Below, one piece after another: positions 45,271 through 53,691 of a DNA stretch of 64,000 nt. The notes below the pieces were generated by a model. That model was not told where the DNA came from and did no database searches. It worked only from the letters and a program-made list of their open reading frames with translations. The stretch lies in NCBI RefSeq assembly GCF_001424425.1, contig NZ_LMPT01000019.1, positions 140,013 through 204,012 on the forward strand, given 5' to 3'. A program made the translations under genes and the position numbers. Each line of letters opens with the position of its first letter. The first letter of the stretch is position 1. Source of the stretch: Acidovorax sp. Leaf191. Lineage in GTDB: Bacteria > Pseudomonadota > Gammaproteobacteria > Burkholderiales > Burkholderiaceae_C.

Positions 45271-45345
45271 AGGCGCGTGTACAGCGCCTGGGGAAAGCCG
45301 ATGAGCTGACAGCCCGTCGCAGCCTGCAACGCCCCGCGCAGTAAA

Positions 45346-45405
45346 TGCTACGTTTTCGATAGCGCCTTGCGCTTTCTGGACAAGCGGTAGCTGGCAATTT
45401 CTTCT
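45346..45405 (+). repeat. Dispersed intergenic hairpin repeat, copy 4
   Basis: GCTACGTTTTCGATAGCGCC, TTGCGCTTTCTGGACAAGCG, GTAGCTGGCAATTTC in sequence. It is closest to copy 5, with which it shares the GCGCTTTCTGG-ACAAGCGGTAGC core. Confidence 0.7.
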
Positions 45406-45489
45406 GTTTTTTTGGTGCTTGCCCTGCGTTGTTGTTGCGAGAAAACGGGTCTGTCAGGGTTGATCCCATAGCCGTGCCTGCCCAAATAA

Positions 45490-45505
45490 CTGTACATTTA
45501 TACAG
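45490..45505 (+). promoter_or_regulatory. LexA (SOS) box
   Basis: CTGT-ACATTTAT-ACAG is an exact match to the CTGT-N8-ACAG LexA consensus with the AT-rich core typical of strong boxes. It lies 21 bases before the start codon of the 102-residue gene, where repressor would block transcription. Assignment is by consensus only. Confidence 0.75.
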
Positions 45506-45526
45506 TCATTCAACCAGGAGAACGCC

Positions 45527-45835
45527 ATGGACACCATTGAAGCCTGCTACACGGTCACTCTGCGCGACTACCCCGAAGAGTTGCCAGCCCAGCAGCGCGC
45601 CAACGCCGAGCGGCGCTATGCCAAAGAGCTGGAAAAGCAGTTCGGCGGCCCCGAGCAAGTAGCTGCAGCCCTCGACACCATGTCGAGCCTGGAAGAGTCC
45701 CCCCCAGAGATCGTCTCGCCCGGCGACCTCACCCTGCTCAAGCAATGGGGCCGCGCCAGCGTCGCCGCCAAGCAGGCGGGTTTTCGGGACCTGGGCGAAG
45801 CTGATGGTGCGTACTTTGAAGTGCGCGTGGCTTGA
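45527..45835 (+). CDS. Small protein of unknown function, probably SOS-induced
   Basis: This 102-residue cytoplasmic protein is acidic and mostly helical (LPAQQRANAERRYAKELEKQ, GPEQVAAALDTMSSLEESPP). I do not recognise its family. AGGAG lies seven bases before ATG 45527, and an exact LexA box is 21 bases upstream, so it is likely repressed until DNA damage. It stands alone, with repeat copy 4 upstream. Candidate roles include cell-division control or toxin/antitoxin, but nothing in the sequence decides this. Confidence 0.75.
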   Translation: MDTIEACYTVTLRDYPEELPAQQRANAERRYAKELEKQFGGPEQVAAALDTMSSLEESPPEIVSPGDLTLLKQWGRASVAAKQAGFRDLGEADGAYFEVRVA

Positions 45836-46029
45836 CCTGCGCCGACAGCGACGACCGCAGTGGCAACGCTGATGGGCCCGGCAGTTGCAGTCGCATCCTT
45901 AACTTGCGTCACCTTCAGCCGCGTCTTTAATTCGGTCGCGCGGACGGGCACTTTTTAGGCTGCGATGCAGGGGCCGCACAGCCCCACAGAATCGACCCCG
46001 TTGGTGCCTGCGTCGATTCGTGTCCAGCC

Positions 46030-46221
46030 TTGTTTCGACTCCCGCTGCAGCCCTGTTCCAGCCTTGTTCTTGACCGCGGTCAAGACCTAGCGGCGCTACA
46101 GGCTTTTGTCCGACAGGCCAGCGAATGGATGGATGGCGAATCAGGTGTGCAGGCGGCTCAAGAATTTGTTCAGCGGGCCCTGACCCGCCTGTTCAAAGAC
46201 ATGACAAGGAGCACCTCATGA
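46030..46221 (+). CDS. Possible small ORF upstream of the glycine-zipper gene
   Basis: This 63-codon frame starts at TTG and ends in TGA overlapping the next ATG (ATGA), the layout of translational coupling. The C-terminal half (LAALQAFVRQASEWMDGESG, VQAAQEFVQRALTRLFKDM) looks like an amphipathic helix pair. The N-terminal half is unconvincing and no good ribosome site is seen. The rest of the 382-base gap 45836-46217 holds nothing that I can support. Confidence 0.3.
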   Translation: MFRLPLQPCSSLVLDRGQDLAALQAFVRQASEWMDGESGVQAAQEFVQRALTRLFKDMTRSTS

Positions 46222-46622
46222 ACCCCATCCTCCACCCTGCCGCCGACACTACGGCACATCCTGCGGCCTCCAGCACCGACACGCACATGGCGGTCGACGC
46301 AGACCTGGCAGCCCAGGCCGTCCCTGGCCACGGTGTTCCATCACAAGACCCCGACCCCGCCGCGCAGCACGCGCTGACCGACAGCGAGTCCCGCCGCGAA
46401 TCGAAATCTGCCCTGATGGGAGGCGGCGTGATGGCAGGCGCCGCTGCAGGTGCTGCCGTAGGTGTCGCCGTGGCCGGGCCGGTGGGCGTGTTCGTTGGTG
46501 GTACGGCGGGCGCGATTGCCGGTGCCCTTGGCGGCGCTGCCGTGGGGCAAGTGGTGGAACCTCAGCCACCCGTTGGGACCGACTATGAGGCAGCGCAGCC
46601 ACGGTCCATCGAAAGGCCCTGA
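46218..46622 (+). CDS. Glycine-zipper membrane protein
   Basis: This 134-residue protein has a polar, His/Ala/Asp-rich N-terminal half and a glycine-zipper hydrophobic hairpin at about 70-112 (GGGVMAGAAAGAAVGVAVAG, GGTAGAIAGALGGAAVGQVV). There is no clear signal peptide. Such hairpins insert in membranes and are common in stress-related small proteins. ATG 46218 follows AAGGAGCACC. A strong terminator follows 31 bases after the stop. Confidence 0.75.
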   Translation: MNPILHPAADTTAHPAASSTDTHMAVDADLAAQAVPGHGVPSQDPDPAAQHALTDSESRRESKSALMGGGVMAGAAAGAAVGVAVAGPVGVFVGGTAGAIAGALGGAAVGQVVEPQPPVGTDYEAAQPRSIERP

Positions 46623-46653
46623 ACACGGCACCGGTCCACGAGCCGGCCCCTGT

Positions 46654-46680
46654 AAAGCCCGCGCAACGCGGGCTTTTTTA
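46654..46680 (+). terminator. Rho-independent terminator after the glycine-zipper gene
   Basis: AAAGCCCGCG and CGCGGGCTTT form a perfect 10-base stem around CAA, followed by TTTTA. Confidence 0.9.
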
Positions 46681-46868
46681 TGCGCACTGCTGAAGGCTCA
46701 AGCAGGACGAATGCGGCACATGGCAAAGAATCCTTACGCGCTGCAGGGCACTACCGGGCCGATGACATGCAACCAACGTTGGAGCTTCAATCCAACAAAT
46801 CCAAGGCGCAGTTGAGCGCCGACAAGCACTGCTGGTATGCGGCCTCTGGCTGACTTGGCCCACCGTGC

Positions 46869-48305
46869 CTACTTCTTCGTCTGCTCATACAACGGTCCGA
46901 AGCTCAGCTTGGTCGCCGTGCTGCCCTTGCGCGCCGACACTTCCGGCGCCAGCTCCCGGGCAGCATCGTCAATGGATTTCATGATCTTGACGGCCTGCAC
47001 CAGTTCATCGGCGCTTCCTGTGCGCTCCGCGGCACGGAACATGCCAAACGCCATGTTCAAGGCTTTCTGCTTCTCGCTCAGGTCGGTGTGGGCGGTGCGG
47101 CTCACGTCGTAGGCCGTGCTGTCCGCGAGCCCTTCGATCAGATGGGCAACGTCGCTTTTCATCAAGGTGAAGCAAGACTCTTTGCGGGTGGGGTCGGTTG
47201 CTGCCTGATAGGCATCAAGCGTGGGCAGAGAGGCCAGGATGCGGGTCGCCAATTCCTCCTGCAACGCTTTTTTTGCGGTGTCGTAAGTCTTTTCCACCAG
47301 CTTCGGGTCTTCGCCGGATTTCGGCTCGGGCCTCGGCCCGGCCGCCGGAAGGCCATAGGCCTGCAGTGTGGTGTCCAGGATGGGACCACTCAGGCTCCCC
47401 GTGGCCTGGCGAAGCACGGCGGTGATCCCGGCCTCGCCAGTGGCCGAACTGAGTTGCTGCAGCCGCTGATCTTCTGTGTGGTGCAGTGCCGCCGTGGAGG
47501 AGCCCGCGCGCTGGTTCTCCAACGCGTCGCCCAGAAAGAAGTTGCCTTTGCAGACGAACAAGAAATTGTTGAGCTTGCCTGCTGTGGCCAAGCCACGCTG
47601 GTGGTCGTCCTTGATGGGCGAGACGTCGCCCATGGCGTCAGCGAGCCGGTCCAGGGTGGCGTAGTTCTGTTGATCGGTCTTGGAGATTCGCAACACGGCC
47701 TGCACGGAGGACTGCATGGTTTCGTAGGCCACCACGTGGCGCAGGTCCTGCGCGTGGCCTTCGCCGTCCTTGCGGGAAATGACTCTGCCGGTCAGGGGCG
47801 TATCCCACCTGGGCCGTTCGAGCCTGCCGCAAAGCTCTTCGGTCTTGGGCTTGTCGCGCAAAGGCGTGGCCCGGGTGGCGTCCAGCGACTCGCGCAGGGC
47901 CCATTGCAGCGCTGCACTGCTGCTCATGGGGTCGGTGGATGCCTTGACCGCACTGCCGGACGAGGACATGAGCAGCGCTTTCTTGGTGCTGGCTTCGGTG
48001 GTGGGATCGCCCCCCTCGTCTCCCCGGGCACGCTTGGTGCCTTGCGCAGTAGACGCAGTAGGCGCAGCGCCGTCGTCCGCAGGCAGTGGCGGAAAGCCAT
48101 CTGGCACAACGAGCGCCATGTGGAACACCGTTGTCGACGCGGTCAACCCAGGGTCGGCCAGGTCGCCGCCCAGTTGCGTGCCGGGCATGTCGTGCGGCAA
48201 CGTGCCCGGCGTGAACAGGCTGGGCACGCCCTGGGGCAAACCGCCCTGCGACGGCGACAGCGGCGCGATGAAAGGCTGGCTGATGGAGGGGAAATGGCTG
48301 GACAT
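46869..48305 (-). CDS. Putative type III secretion effector of unknown family
   Basis: This 478-residue protein has no signal peptide or membrane segment. Its first 70 residues are Ser/Pro/Gly-rich and look disordered (MSSHFPSISQPFIAPLSPSQ), as is usual for type III secretion signals. A basic patch TKRARGDEGG lies near 90. From about 145 a folded, mostly helical domain runs to the end (HAQDLRHVVAYETMQSSVQA, LNNFLFVCKGNFFLGDALEN). It is encoded 33 bases behind a CesT-type chaperone gene, the classic effector layout. I recognise no catalytic motif. The effector role is inferred from the chaperone and N-terminus; no secretion apparatus genes are in the window. Confidence 0.55.
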   Translation of the reverse strand: MSSHFPSISQPFIAPLSPSQGGLPQGVPSLFTPGTLPHDMPGTQLGGDLADPGLTASTTVFHMALVVPDGFPPLPADDGAAPTASTAQGTKRARGDEGGDPTTEASTKKALLMSSSGSAVKASTDPMSSSAALQWALRESLDATRATPLRDKPKTEELCGRLERPRWDTPLTGRVISRKDGEGHAQDLRHVVAYETMQSSVQAVLRISKTDQQNYATLDRLADAMGDVSPIKDDHQRGLATAGKLNNFLFVCKGNFFLGDALENQRAGSSTAALHHTEDQRLQQLSSATGEAGITAVLRQATGSLSGPILDTTLQAYGLPAAGPRPEPKSGEDPKLVEKTYDTAKKALQEELATRILASLPTLDAYQAATDPTRKESCFTLMKSDVAHLIEGLADSTAYDVSRTAHTDLSEKQKALNMAFGMFRAAERTGSADELVQAVKIMKSIDDAARELAPEVSARKGSTATKLSFGPLYEQTKK

Positions 48306-48338
48306 GGTCAGCGTCTCGATGGCTGTGCGTGAATGGGA

Positions 48339-48833
48339 TCAGGCCCGCAGGTTCATGAACTGGCTCGACAGTGCGGGCGCGGGCACCTCGGCGGCAGCGC
48401 CTGCCCTGGCAGCCGTGGCCTCCAAGCCCCACAGTCGCTGGGCGAGCGGGCCCGCGCGGGCCGCCAGATTGGCGATGACGTTGGCCAGCAACGTGCCGTC
48501 CAGGCCGTGGAGCGGAAGCCGGTAGCACAGGTACAGGCTGCCGTCGCCATTGGGGTGCGCGGCCACCGCGGCACCGTCGCCCTCGGCCAGGAACATGTTG
48601 TACTGCAGCGCGGCCATCACAACGGATTGGCGGGCCGCTGGGTCGGATGGCAGCGAGCCCAGGCCCGTACTGCAGACCACGTGGCGTGCATGCGCGGGCA
48701 CGTCCACCACCACGGTGGCCTCCCCCGCGGTGAGCACGCCCCGGCCTTCGGCGGTGAGTGCGAAAGCTGCGTGGCCCACCAGCTCTCGCAGCTCGGCCTC
48801 CACGCGTTGTTGCTCCGGCGTCAAAAGGGTCAT
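48339..48833 (-). CDS. CesT-family type III secretion chaperone
   Basis: This 164-residue acidic protein follows the CesT/Tir-chaperone pattern: an N-terminal helix (EQQRVEAELRELVGHAAFAL), a beta-sheet with small residues (GEATVVVDVPAHARHVVCST), the dimer helix VVMAALQYNMFLAEGDGAAV, a strand pair (GSLYLCYRLPLHGLDGTLLA) and a final helix. Such chaperones bind the N-terminal part of one effector and deliver it to the secretion ATPase. It precedes the putative effector gene in the same operon. No PIP or Hrp box was seen upstream. Confidence 0.75.
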   Translation of the reverse strand: MTLLTPEQQRVEAELRELVGHAAFALTAEGRGVLTAGEATVVVDVPAHARHVVCSTGLGSLPSDPAARQSVVMAALQYNMFLAEGDGAAVAAHPNGDGSLYLCYRLPLHGLDGTLLANVIANLAARAGPLAQRLWGLEATAARAGAAAEVPAPALSSQFMNLRA

Positions 48834-49187
48834 GCGGTGAGGCTCCAGGGTGGCGAATGGTTAAGGTGGCCGCAGTGGCAAGGCATACATCACGCCCCCC
48901 CAACGGAGGGCCTTGCCGCCAATATAGGCGCGCCTGCCCAAGCAGCCCAGCAAAGAATTGCAACGTGGAATCGCGCCGCGAAGCCACCTCCGCACCGATG
49001 GCCGCCTGCAGGACGCGGGCCTGTGCGCGTGCAGGCAAGTGCACGATCGCGGTGCGAGGGCCAGACCATGGAGAATCGGCCACCGCTCCCATCATCAACC
49101 ACCCGGCCGAGCACCATGGACCATAAAACGATCAAGCAACCGCCCCTGGAACACACCCGGCACGACCCATCGACATCGGGCGAGCCG
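48834..49187. other. Intergenic region between chaperone and phosphatase genes
   Basis: This is a divergent promoter region. On the minus strand a TATATT -10-like box lies about 80-90 bases before the chaperone start, with no good -35. A possible upstream start of the phosphatase (ATG 49116) lies here. No PIP box (TTCGC-N15-TTCGC) is present, and no other gene is supported. Confidence 0.4.
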
Positions 49188-49655
49188 ATGTCCGTGCTGA
49201 TGGTCTGCATGGGCAACATCTGCCGCAGCCCCACGGCCCACGGCGTGCTGCAGAAAATGGTGGCCGACGCAGGCCTGGCGGACCGCATCCGCGTGGACTC
49301 TGCCGGCACGCACGGCTACCACGTGGGCGAGCCGCCCGACCAGCGCGCCCAGGCCCACGCGGCGCGCCGCGGGTACGACCTGTCAGCCCAGCGCGCGCGC
49401 AAGCTCACCCGGCGCGACTTCAGCGACTACGACCTGGTACTGGTGATGGACGACCACAACGAACACGCCGCCCGCGCGCTGTGCCCGCCCGGCAGCGAAG
49501 ACCGGCTGCGCAGGCTGACGGACTTCTGCACCAGGCTTGAAGCCCACGAGGTGCCCGACCCATACTACGGCGGCGCCGACGGGTTTGAGCATGTGCTGGA
49601 TGTGGTGGAGGATGGGTGCGAGGGTGTGATGCGCTGGTGGATGGACAAGCGCTGA
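49188..49655 (+). CDS. Low-molecular-weight protein-tyrosine phosphatase
   Basis: This is a 155-residue phosphatase. The P-loop C-X5-R-S is VCMGNICRSPT (C7, R13), and the general-acid aspartate lies in VPDPYYGGADGFEHVLD. It removes phosphate from tyrosines, in bacteria often those of polysaccharide kinases or arginine kinases; no such partner is adjacent. ATG 49188 gives the usual family length. ATG 49116 would add 24 polar residues and cannot be ruled out. Confidence 0.92.
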   Translation: MSVLMVCMGNICRSPTAHGVLQKMVADAGLADRIRVDSAGTHGYHVGEPPDQRAQAHAARRGYDLSAQRARKLTRRDFSDYDLVLVMDDHNEHAARALCPPGSEDRLRRLTDFCTRLEAHEVPDPYYGGADGFEHVLDVVEDGCEGVMRWWMDKR

Positions 49656-49712
49656 AGAGAAGGTCTGCACAGGCAGCCAATTCGCAACCCCATCACACGC
49701 AGAGACACCTAC

Positions 49713-50216
49713 ATGCCCCACGACGTCGATGTAAGCCCATTCGCCGCGCTCGCGCGGCAGTTTGTTGCCTGGTGCCATGCGCCCCACGGCGAAAAGTCCG
49801 CGGGACTGATGGCACAGGAAGCGCTTGAACAACTGGTTGCGGTTTACGCAGCCGGACTACAGCTACAGGCTGTAGATTTTCACCCCGCACCCGACCTACC
49901 CGACAGAAGCCCCGAACAGAACAGCAGGCTCACGAAGAACCTGTCCGCCCTTCCGTTCCAGTTCTATTGGGAAGTACTTGAGCCGCTGAGTCCTGACTGC
50001 CGCCAGGAGCCGGGATGCGGCGACTTGCAGGATGATTTTCTGGACATCTGCAACGATCTGTCGGAGGGGCTATGGCTGTTCGACCATGGTCACGCGACGG
50101 CGGCGGCTTTCCATTGGCACCAAATGTTTTTCCACTGGGGCCAACATGCTGCGAATGCGATGCGCGTGCTGCAGTGCTTCCGACTCACGCACCAAGCCGT
50201 GTCATCGCCGTCCTGA
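49713..50216 (+). CDS. DUF5063 domain protein
   Basis: This is a 167-residue cytoplasmic protein. The DUF5063 pattern is visible: an N-terminal helix (FAALARQFVAWCH), ALEQLVAVYAAGLQL, LPFQFYWEVLEP, and a C-terminal LQDDFLDICNDLSEGLWLFD with a helical WHQMFFHWGQHAANAMRVL. The role of the family is unknown. It may be co-transcribed with the phosphatase gene 57 bases upstream. It converges with the DUF3592 gene. Confidence 0.75.
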   Translation: MPHDVDVSPFAALARQFVAWCHAPHGEKSAGLMAQEALEQLVAVYAAGLQLQAVDFHPAPDLPDRSPEQNSRLTKNLSALPFQFYWEVLEPLSPDCRQEPGCGDLQDDFLDICNDLSEGLWLFDHGHATAAAFHWHQMFFHWGQHAANAMRVLQCFRLTHQAVSSPS

Positions 50217-50219
50217 GGA

Positions 50220-52016
50220 TCAGCCAGCCGCCGCAAACCCGCTGACCCGGGCCACCTCGCGCAGGGCCTGCCGCGCGGCCGGCTGGCCGCTGATGCTGTC
50301 GGCCAGCACCACGCTGGCGCCGCCGTGCAGTTGGGCGTACAAGGTGTAGATCTCTTCGCGCGGACCGTTGCCCAGGCTCTGGGTGTAAGCCAGGCGGATG
50401 GCCAATTGCTGCACCTGGTCCGCAGGCACCTGCTGGAACGACGTGCGCAGGCCCAGCAGCCTACGCTCCGTGCGAATGCCCTGCTGCGCGTTCAGATAGC
50501 TGCTGCGCCGGTTGCCCACCGCGAAGAGCGCCCACGCCACCGCCATACCGGTCGCCAGAAAAGCCGCCAACCGCAGGGCGGGCGGCGCTGTCGCGGACAC
50601 GGCCAGCAGCAACGGCACGCCGACAAGGCACACCGTGAGGATGAGGATGCGCTGCGCGCGCCACATGCGGCCTGCAGGCTGCTCCAGCTGCGCACCGCCC
50701 CCCGCGACGGCCTGCATGGAGCAGACGGCACCGAAAGGATCGGCGCCGGGCATCCGCCCTTCATCGTCCGCCAGCGCATGCGTGCCTTGACTCTGGCCGG
50801 CGGGTGCAGGGCCTCGGTCGGCCGCATCGTCCGCATCGACCATCGGCAGCAGAAACAGCGCACGGTATCCCTGGGCCTCGTGCTCGTCGTGGATTTCAAG
50901 CCGCCACAGGATGCCCGGCTCGGTCGATGCAGGCAGGCCGTGCGGCACCTGCAGGCGCCATTGCAGGCGCAGCATGCCACTGCCCTCGTCGCTCACCCGG
51001 GCCCGCGCGCTGGCGCTCCACTCGACCTGCTCGGTGGTGTGCACTTCGTCGTTGATGCGCGTGGTGCGGTTGCGCAGGCATTGCAGCCGCGCCGCATAGC
51101 GCAGGCTGGGCCGGTAAGCGGCCCGGATATCGACATGGGCCGTGAATGGCTCGCCCGGGCGGGCCGGCAGCGGGCTGAGGACCAACTGCGCATCGCCAAA
51201 GCGCTGGCGCATGCGGGCGCGCTTGTACAGCGCCCGCAGCAGGCCCGCGGTGACCAGCGGAAACATCAGCACGACCCAGGCGGCAGGTTCGCCTTGCCAG
51301 GCCCGGGGCAGCACCCGCAGGCACATCCACACGCTCAGCGGCAGCGCGATGGCCGCAAAACCCGCCAGCAGCATCGTCTCCAGCTTCTGGTGGGCGGAGA
51401 TGGGCCCACCCGGGCGGTCTTCTACCGGCGCAAGGCCTTGTATGGCGCCGCCGGCCACCGTCGTGGCGTAAGTGCTGGCGTTGGCGCCCCTGCGGTAGTT
51501 GCGCAGCGCCCAGGCCATCAGCGCGCCGCCCACGCCACCGAAGGCGGCGACAAAAATCATCCAGAAACCAAGCAGGTTCCAGCGAATGGTGCGGTCCAGC
51601 ACCGATTGGGCCGGCTGCGCCAGGTTCACGTATGCGGTGACGGGCTCGCCCGCCTGCAGAGCCTGCTGCAACCGCACGCCCAGGCCGTAGTGGAAGTGGC
51701 CGATATCGTCGGCGCCACCGTTGATGGCGGGCCGCGATCCGGTACGGCGCACACCACCCACTTCGTAGACGTACTCGGCGCGCACGCTGTAGGTGGTCTT
51801 GCGCCGGGCGCTGCCATGGGTTTCGATGGCCGCGTCCACCAGCCTTGCGGGCACCGGCTGCCAGGACCGCATGCGCCAGCCGTCATACAGCGTGGGCACG
51901 ATGGCCACGAACACAAACACCAGCGCCACGGCGGCCAGCGACAGCCCGAACAGTGCCAGCACCAGCCAGGCACGGGGCGATGCATTCTCGCGGTTCGAGG
52001 TGATCGTCTGCGGCAT
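50220..52016 (-). CDS. DUF3592 domain integral membrane protein
   Basis: This 598-residue protein has a first helix at about 15-40, then a DUF3592-type extracytoplasmic domain (SWQPVPARLVDAAIETHGSA, YSVRAEYVYEVGGVRRTGSR, VTAYVNLAQPAQSVL), then further helices around 145-165, 215-265 and 460-510, with soluble beta-rich parts between them. ATG 52016 is chosen; the longer frame adds a non-hydrophobic lead. The function is unknown. It converges with the DUF5063 gene and diverges from the CLC gene. Confidence 0.75.
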   Translation of the reverse strand: MPQTITSNRENASPRAWLVLALFGLSLAAVALVFVFVAIVPTLYDGWRMRSWQPVPARLVDAAIETHGSARRKTTYSVRAEYVYEVGGVRRTGSRPAINGGADDIGHFHYGLGVRLQQALQAGEPVTAYVNLAQPAQSVLDRTIRWNLLGFWMIFVAAFGGVGGALMAWALRNYRRGANASTYATTVAGGAIQGLAPVEDRPGGPISAHQKLETMLLAGFAAIALPLSVWMCLRVLPRAWQGEPAAWVVLMFPLVTAGLLRALYKRARMRQRFGDAQLVLSPLPARPGEPFTAHVDIRAAYRPSLRYAARLQCLRNRTTRINDEVHTTEQVEWSASARARVSDEGSGMLRLQWRLQVPHGLPASTEPGILWRLEIHDEHEAQGYRALFLLPMVDADDAADRGPAPAGQSQGTHALADDEGRMPGADPFGAVCSMQAVAGGGAQLEQPAGRMWRAQRILILTVCLVGVPLLLAVSATAPPALRLAAFLATGMAVAWALFAVGNRRSSYLNAQQGIRTERRLLGLRTSFQQVPADQVQQLAIRLAYTQSLGNGPREEIYTLYAQLHGGASVVLADSISGQPAARQALREVARVSGFAAAG

Positions 52017-52242
52017 GGCGGTGTACCCGGTGCGTGGATGGGGTGGTGTGGACAAGCGCAGTGTAGAAAATACCCATCCGTACCGGCGGGCATTTCCACA
52101 CGGCCCGCCGGGGGTCATGTGGCACGGTTACCACGCAGCGCACGCAGGTTGGCGCATGCATACTGCCTTCGGACCCTGCCCTGCCGACCCTGCCCGCTTT
52201 GCCCGCCTTGCGCGGCATGGCAATTGCATGCTTTGAAAGCCG

Positions 52243-53595
52243 ATGAACCAAGAGCCCAACTTTCTTGCGAATGTCCGTGAAGAACTGAAGAACGGCCGGC
52301 GCTGGCTGGACCGCACCATCGTGCTGGCCTGTGCGTGCGCGGCCGGGCTCTGCGTGGTGGCCTTCACGCTGATGGCCGATGCCGCGTTCGAGCTGTTCAT
52401 GCACATCTACCACTGGCGCGGCGGCTGGGCTGTGCTGGTGTGGATGCCGGCCGTCACCGTCGCGGTCGTGTGGGCCACGCGGCGCTGGGCGCCGGGTGCG
52501 GCGGGCTCGGGCATCCCGCAGGTGATGACGGCCCTGGAGCCTGCGCTCGACGCGAACCAGCGCGGGCGCTTTGTCTCGCTGTGGCTGTCGTTCGCCAAGA
52601 TCGTGCTGGCCAGCGCCGGTTTTCTGGCGGGCCTGTCCATCGGGCGCGAGGGGCCGTCGGTGCAGGTGGCAGCGGGCGTGATGCACCATGCGCGGCGGTG
52701 GTTCGACCCGCGCTCGGGCATCACGGCCCATGCGCTGCTGGTGGCGGGCGGGGCCGCCGGCATTGCGGCGGCGTTCAATGCGCCGCTGGCGGGCGTGGTG
52801 TTCGCCATCGAGGAGCTGTCGCGCAAGATGGAATCGCGCAGCAGCGGCGTGATCATCACGGCCATCGTGCTGGCGGGGCTGATGGGCGTCTCGGTGTTCG
52901 GCAACCTGAGCTACTTCGGCCGCATCCAGGTCCCGCGCCTGGATTGGGACGCGCTGGTGCCCGGCCTGGCCGTCGCCCTGGCCTGCGGCGTGCTGGGCGG
53001 TCTGTTCGCCAAGCTGCTGGCGGCCTCGCTCACCGGCCGCACCGAGCGCATGTCCCGGCTGCGGGCGCGCTTTCCGCTGCGTTTTGCCGCGTGCGGCGCC
53101 CTGGTGGTGGCCGTCATCGGCCTGGTCACCGGGGGCGCCACCTTCGGCGCCGGGTCCGAGGCGGTCAAGCACATGCTGGCCGGACAGGCCGACGTACCGG
53201 CTCTCTACGTCACCCTCAAGTTCATCGCCACGTGGCTGTCGGCCTGGCTGGGCGTGCCGGGCGGCATCTTCGCGCCGTCACTGTCCATCGGCGCGGGCGT
53301 GGGGCACAACGTGTCGGTGCTGCTGGGCTCGGACATCGGCCCTGCCCTCATCGCGATGGGCATGGCAGCCTTCCTCGCGGCAGTCACGCAGGCCCCGCTC
53401 ACGGCGTTCATCATCGTCATGGAGATGGTGGACGGCCACGCCATGGTGCTCAGCCTCATGGCTGCGGCGATGCTGGCCAGCCTGGTCTCGCGCATGCTGG
53501 CGCGGCCTTTGTACGAAACGCTGGCGATGGCAATGCTTCACAACCTGGCACCACCTCCGCCTGCAGTGGACCCGGCACCGCCTGCGCCTCGGTAA
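52243..53595 (+). CDS. CLC-family chloride/proton antiporter
   Basis: This is a 450-residue CLC protein with all selectivity motifs: GSGIPQ (88-93), GREGPSV (134-140, gating Glu136), GIFAPSL, and the late tyrosine in RPLYETL. The inner proton glutamate is present (AIEELSRKM, about 190), so it should be an H+-coupled antiporter rather than a channel. It may help in acid resistance or ion balance. There is no C-terminal CBS pair; the tail is Pro-rich. It is monocistronic. Confidence 0.93.
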   Translation: MNQEPNFLANVREELKNGRRWLDRTIVLACACAAGLCVVAFTLMADAAFELFMHIYHWRGGWAVLVWMPAVTVAVVWATRRWAPGAAGSGIPQVMTALEPALDANQRGRFVSLWLSFAKIVLASAGFLAGLSIGREGPSVQVAAGVMHHARRWFDPRSGITAHALLVAGGAAGIAAAFNAPLAGVVFAIEELSRKMESRSSGVIITAIVLAGLMGVSVFGNLSYFGRIQVPRLDWDALVPGLAVALACGVLGGLFAKLLAASLTGRTERMSRLRARFPLRFAACGALVVAVIGLVTGGATFGAGSEAVKHMLAGQADVPALYVTLKFIATWLSAWLGVPGGIFAPSLSIGAGVGHNVSVLLGSDIGPALIAMGMAAFLAAVTQAPLTAFIIVMEMVDGHAMVLSLMAAAMLASLVSRMLARPLYETLAMAMLHNLAPPPPAVDPAPPAPR

Positions 53596-53691
53596 CCTGG
53601 CCGCAGGACGCGCATCCAGAAGTCAGCCCGCAGCCCAGAGGCGCAGGCCGCGCCGACGCAGCAGCAGCACCAGCCGCTGCGCCACCACAGG

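Noticed and set aside
46678..46863. 61-codon minus-strand frame after the effector gene
   Set aside because: It starts inside intergenic sequence, runs into the terminator, and lacks a ribosome site or plausible composition.
48834..49115. PIP box or Hrp box upstream of the chaperone gene
   Set aside because: Two GCGAA sites exist but more than 100 bases apart, not the 15-base spacing needed, and no HrpL-type GGAACC/CCAC pair was found.
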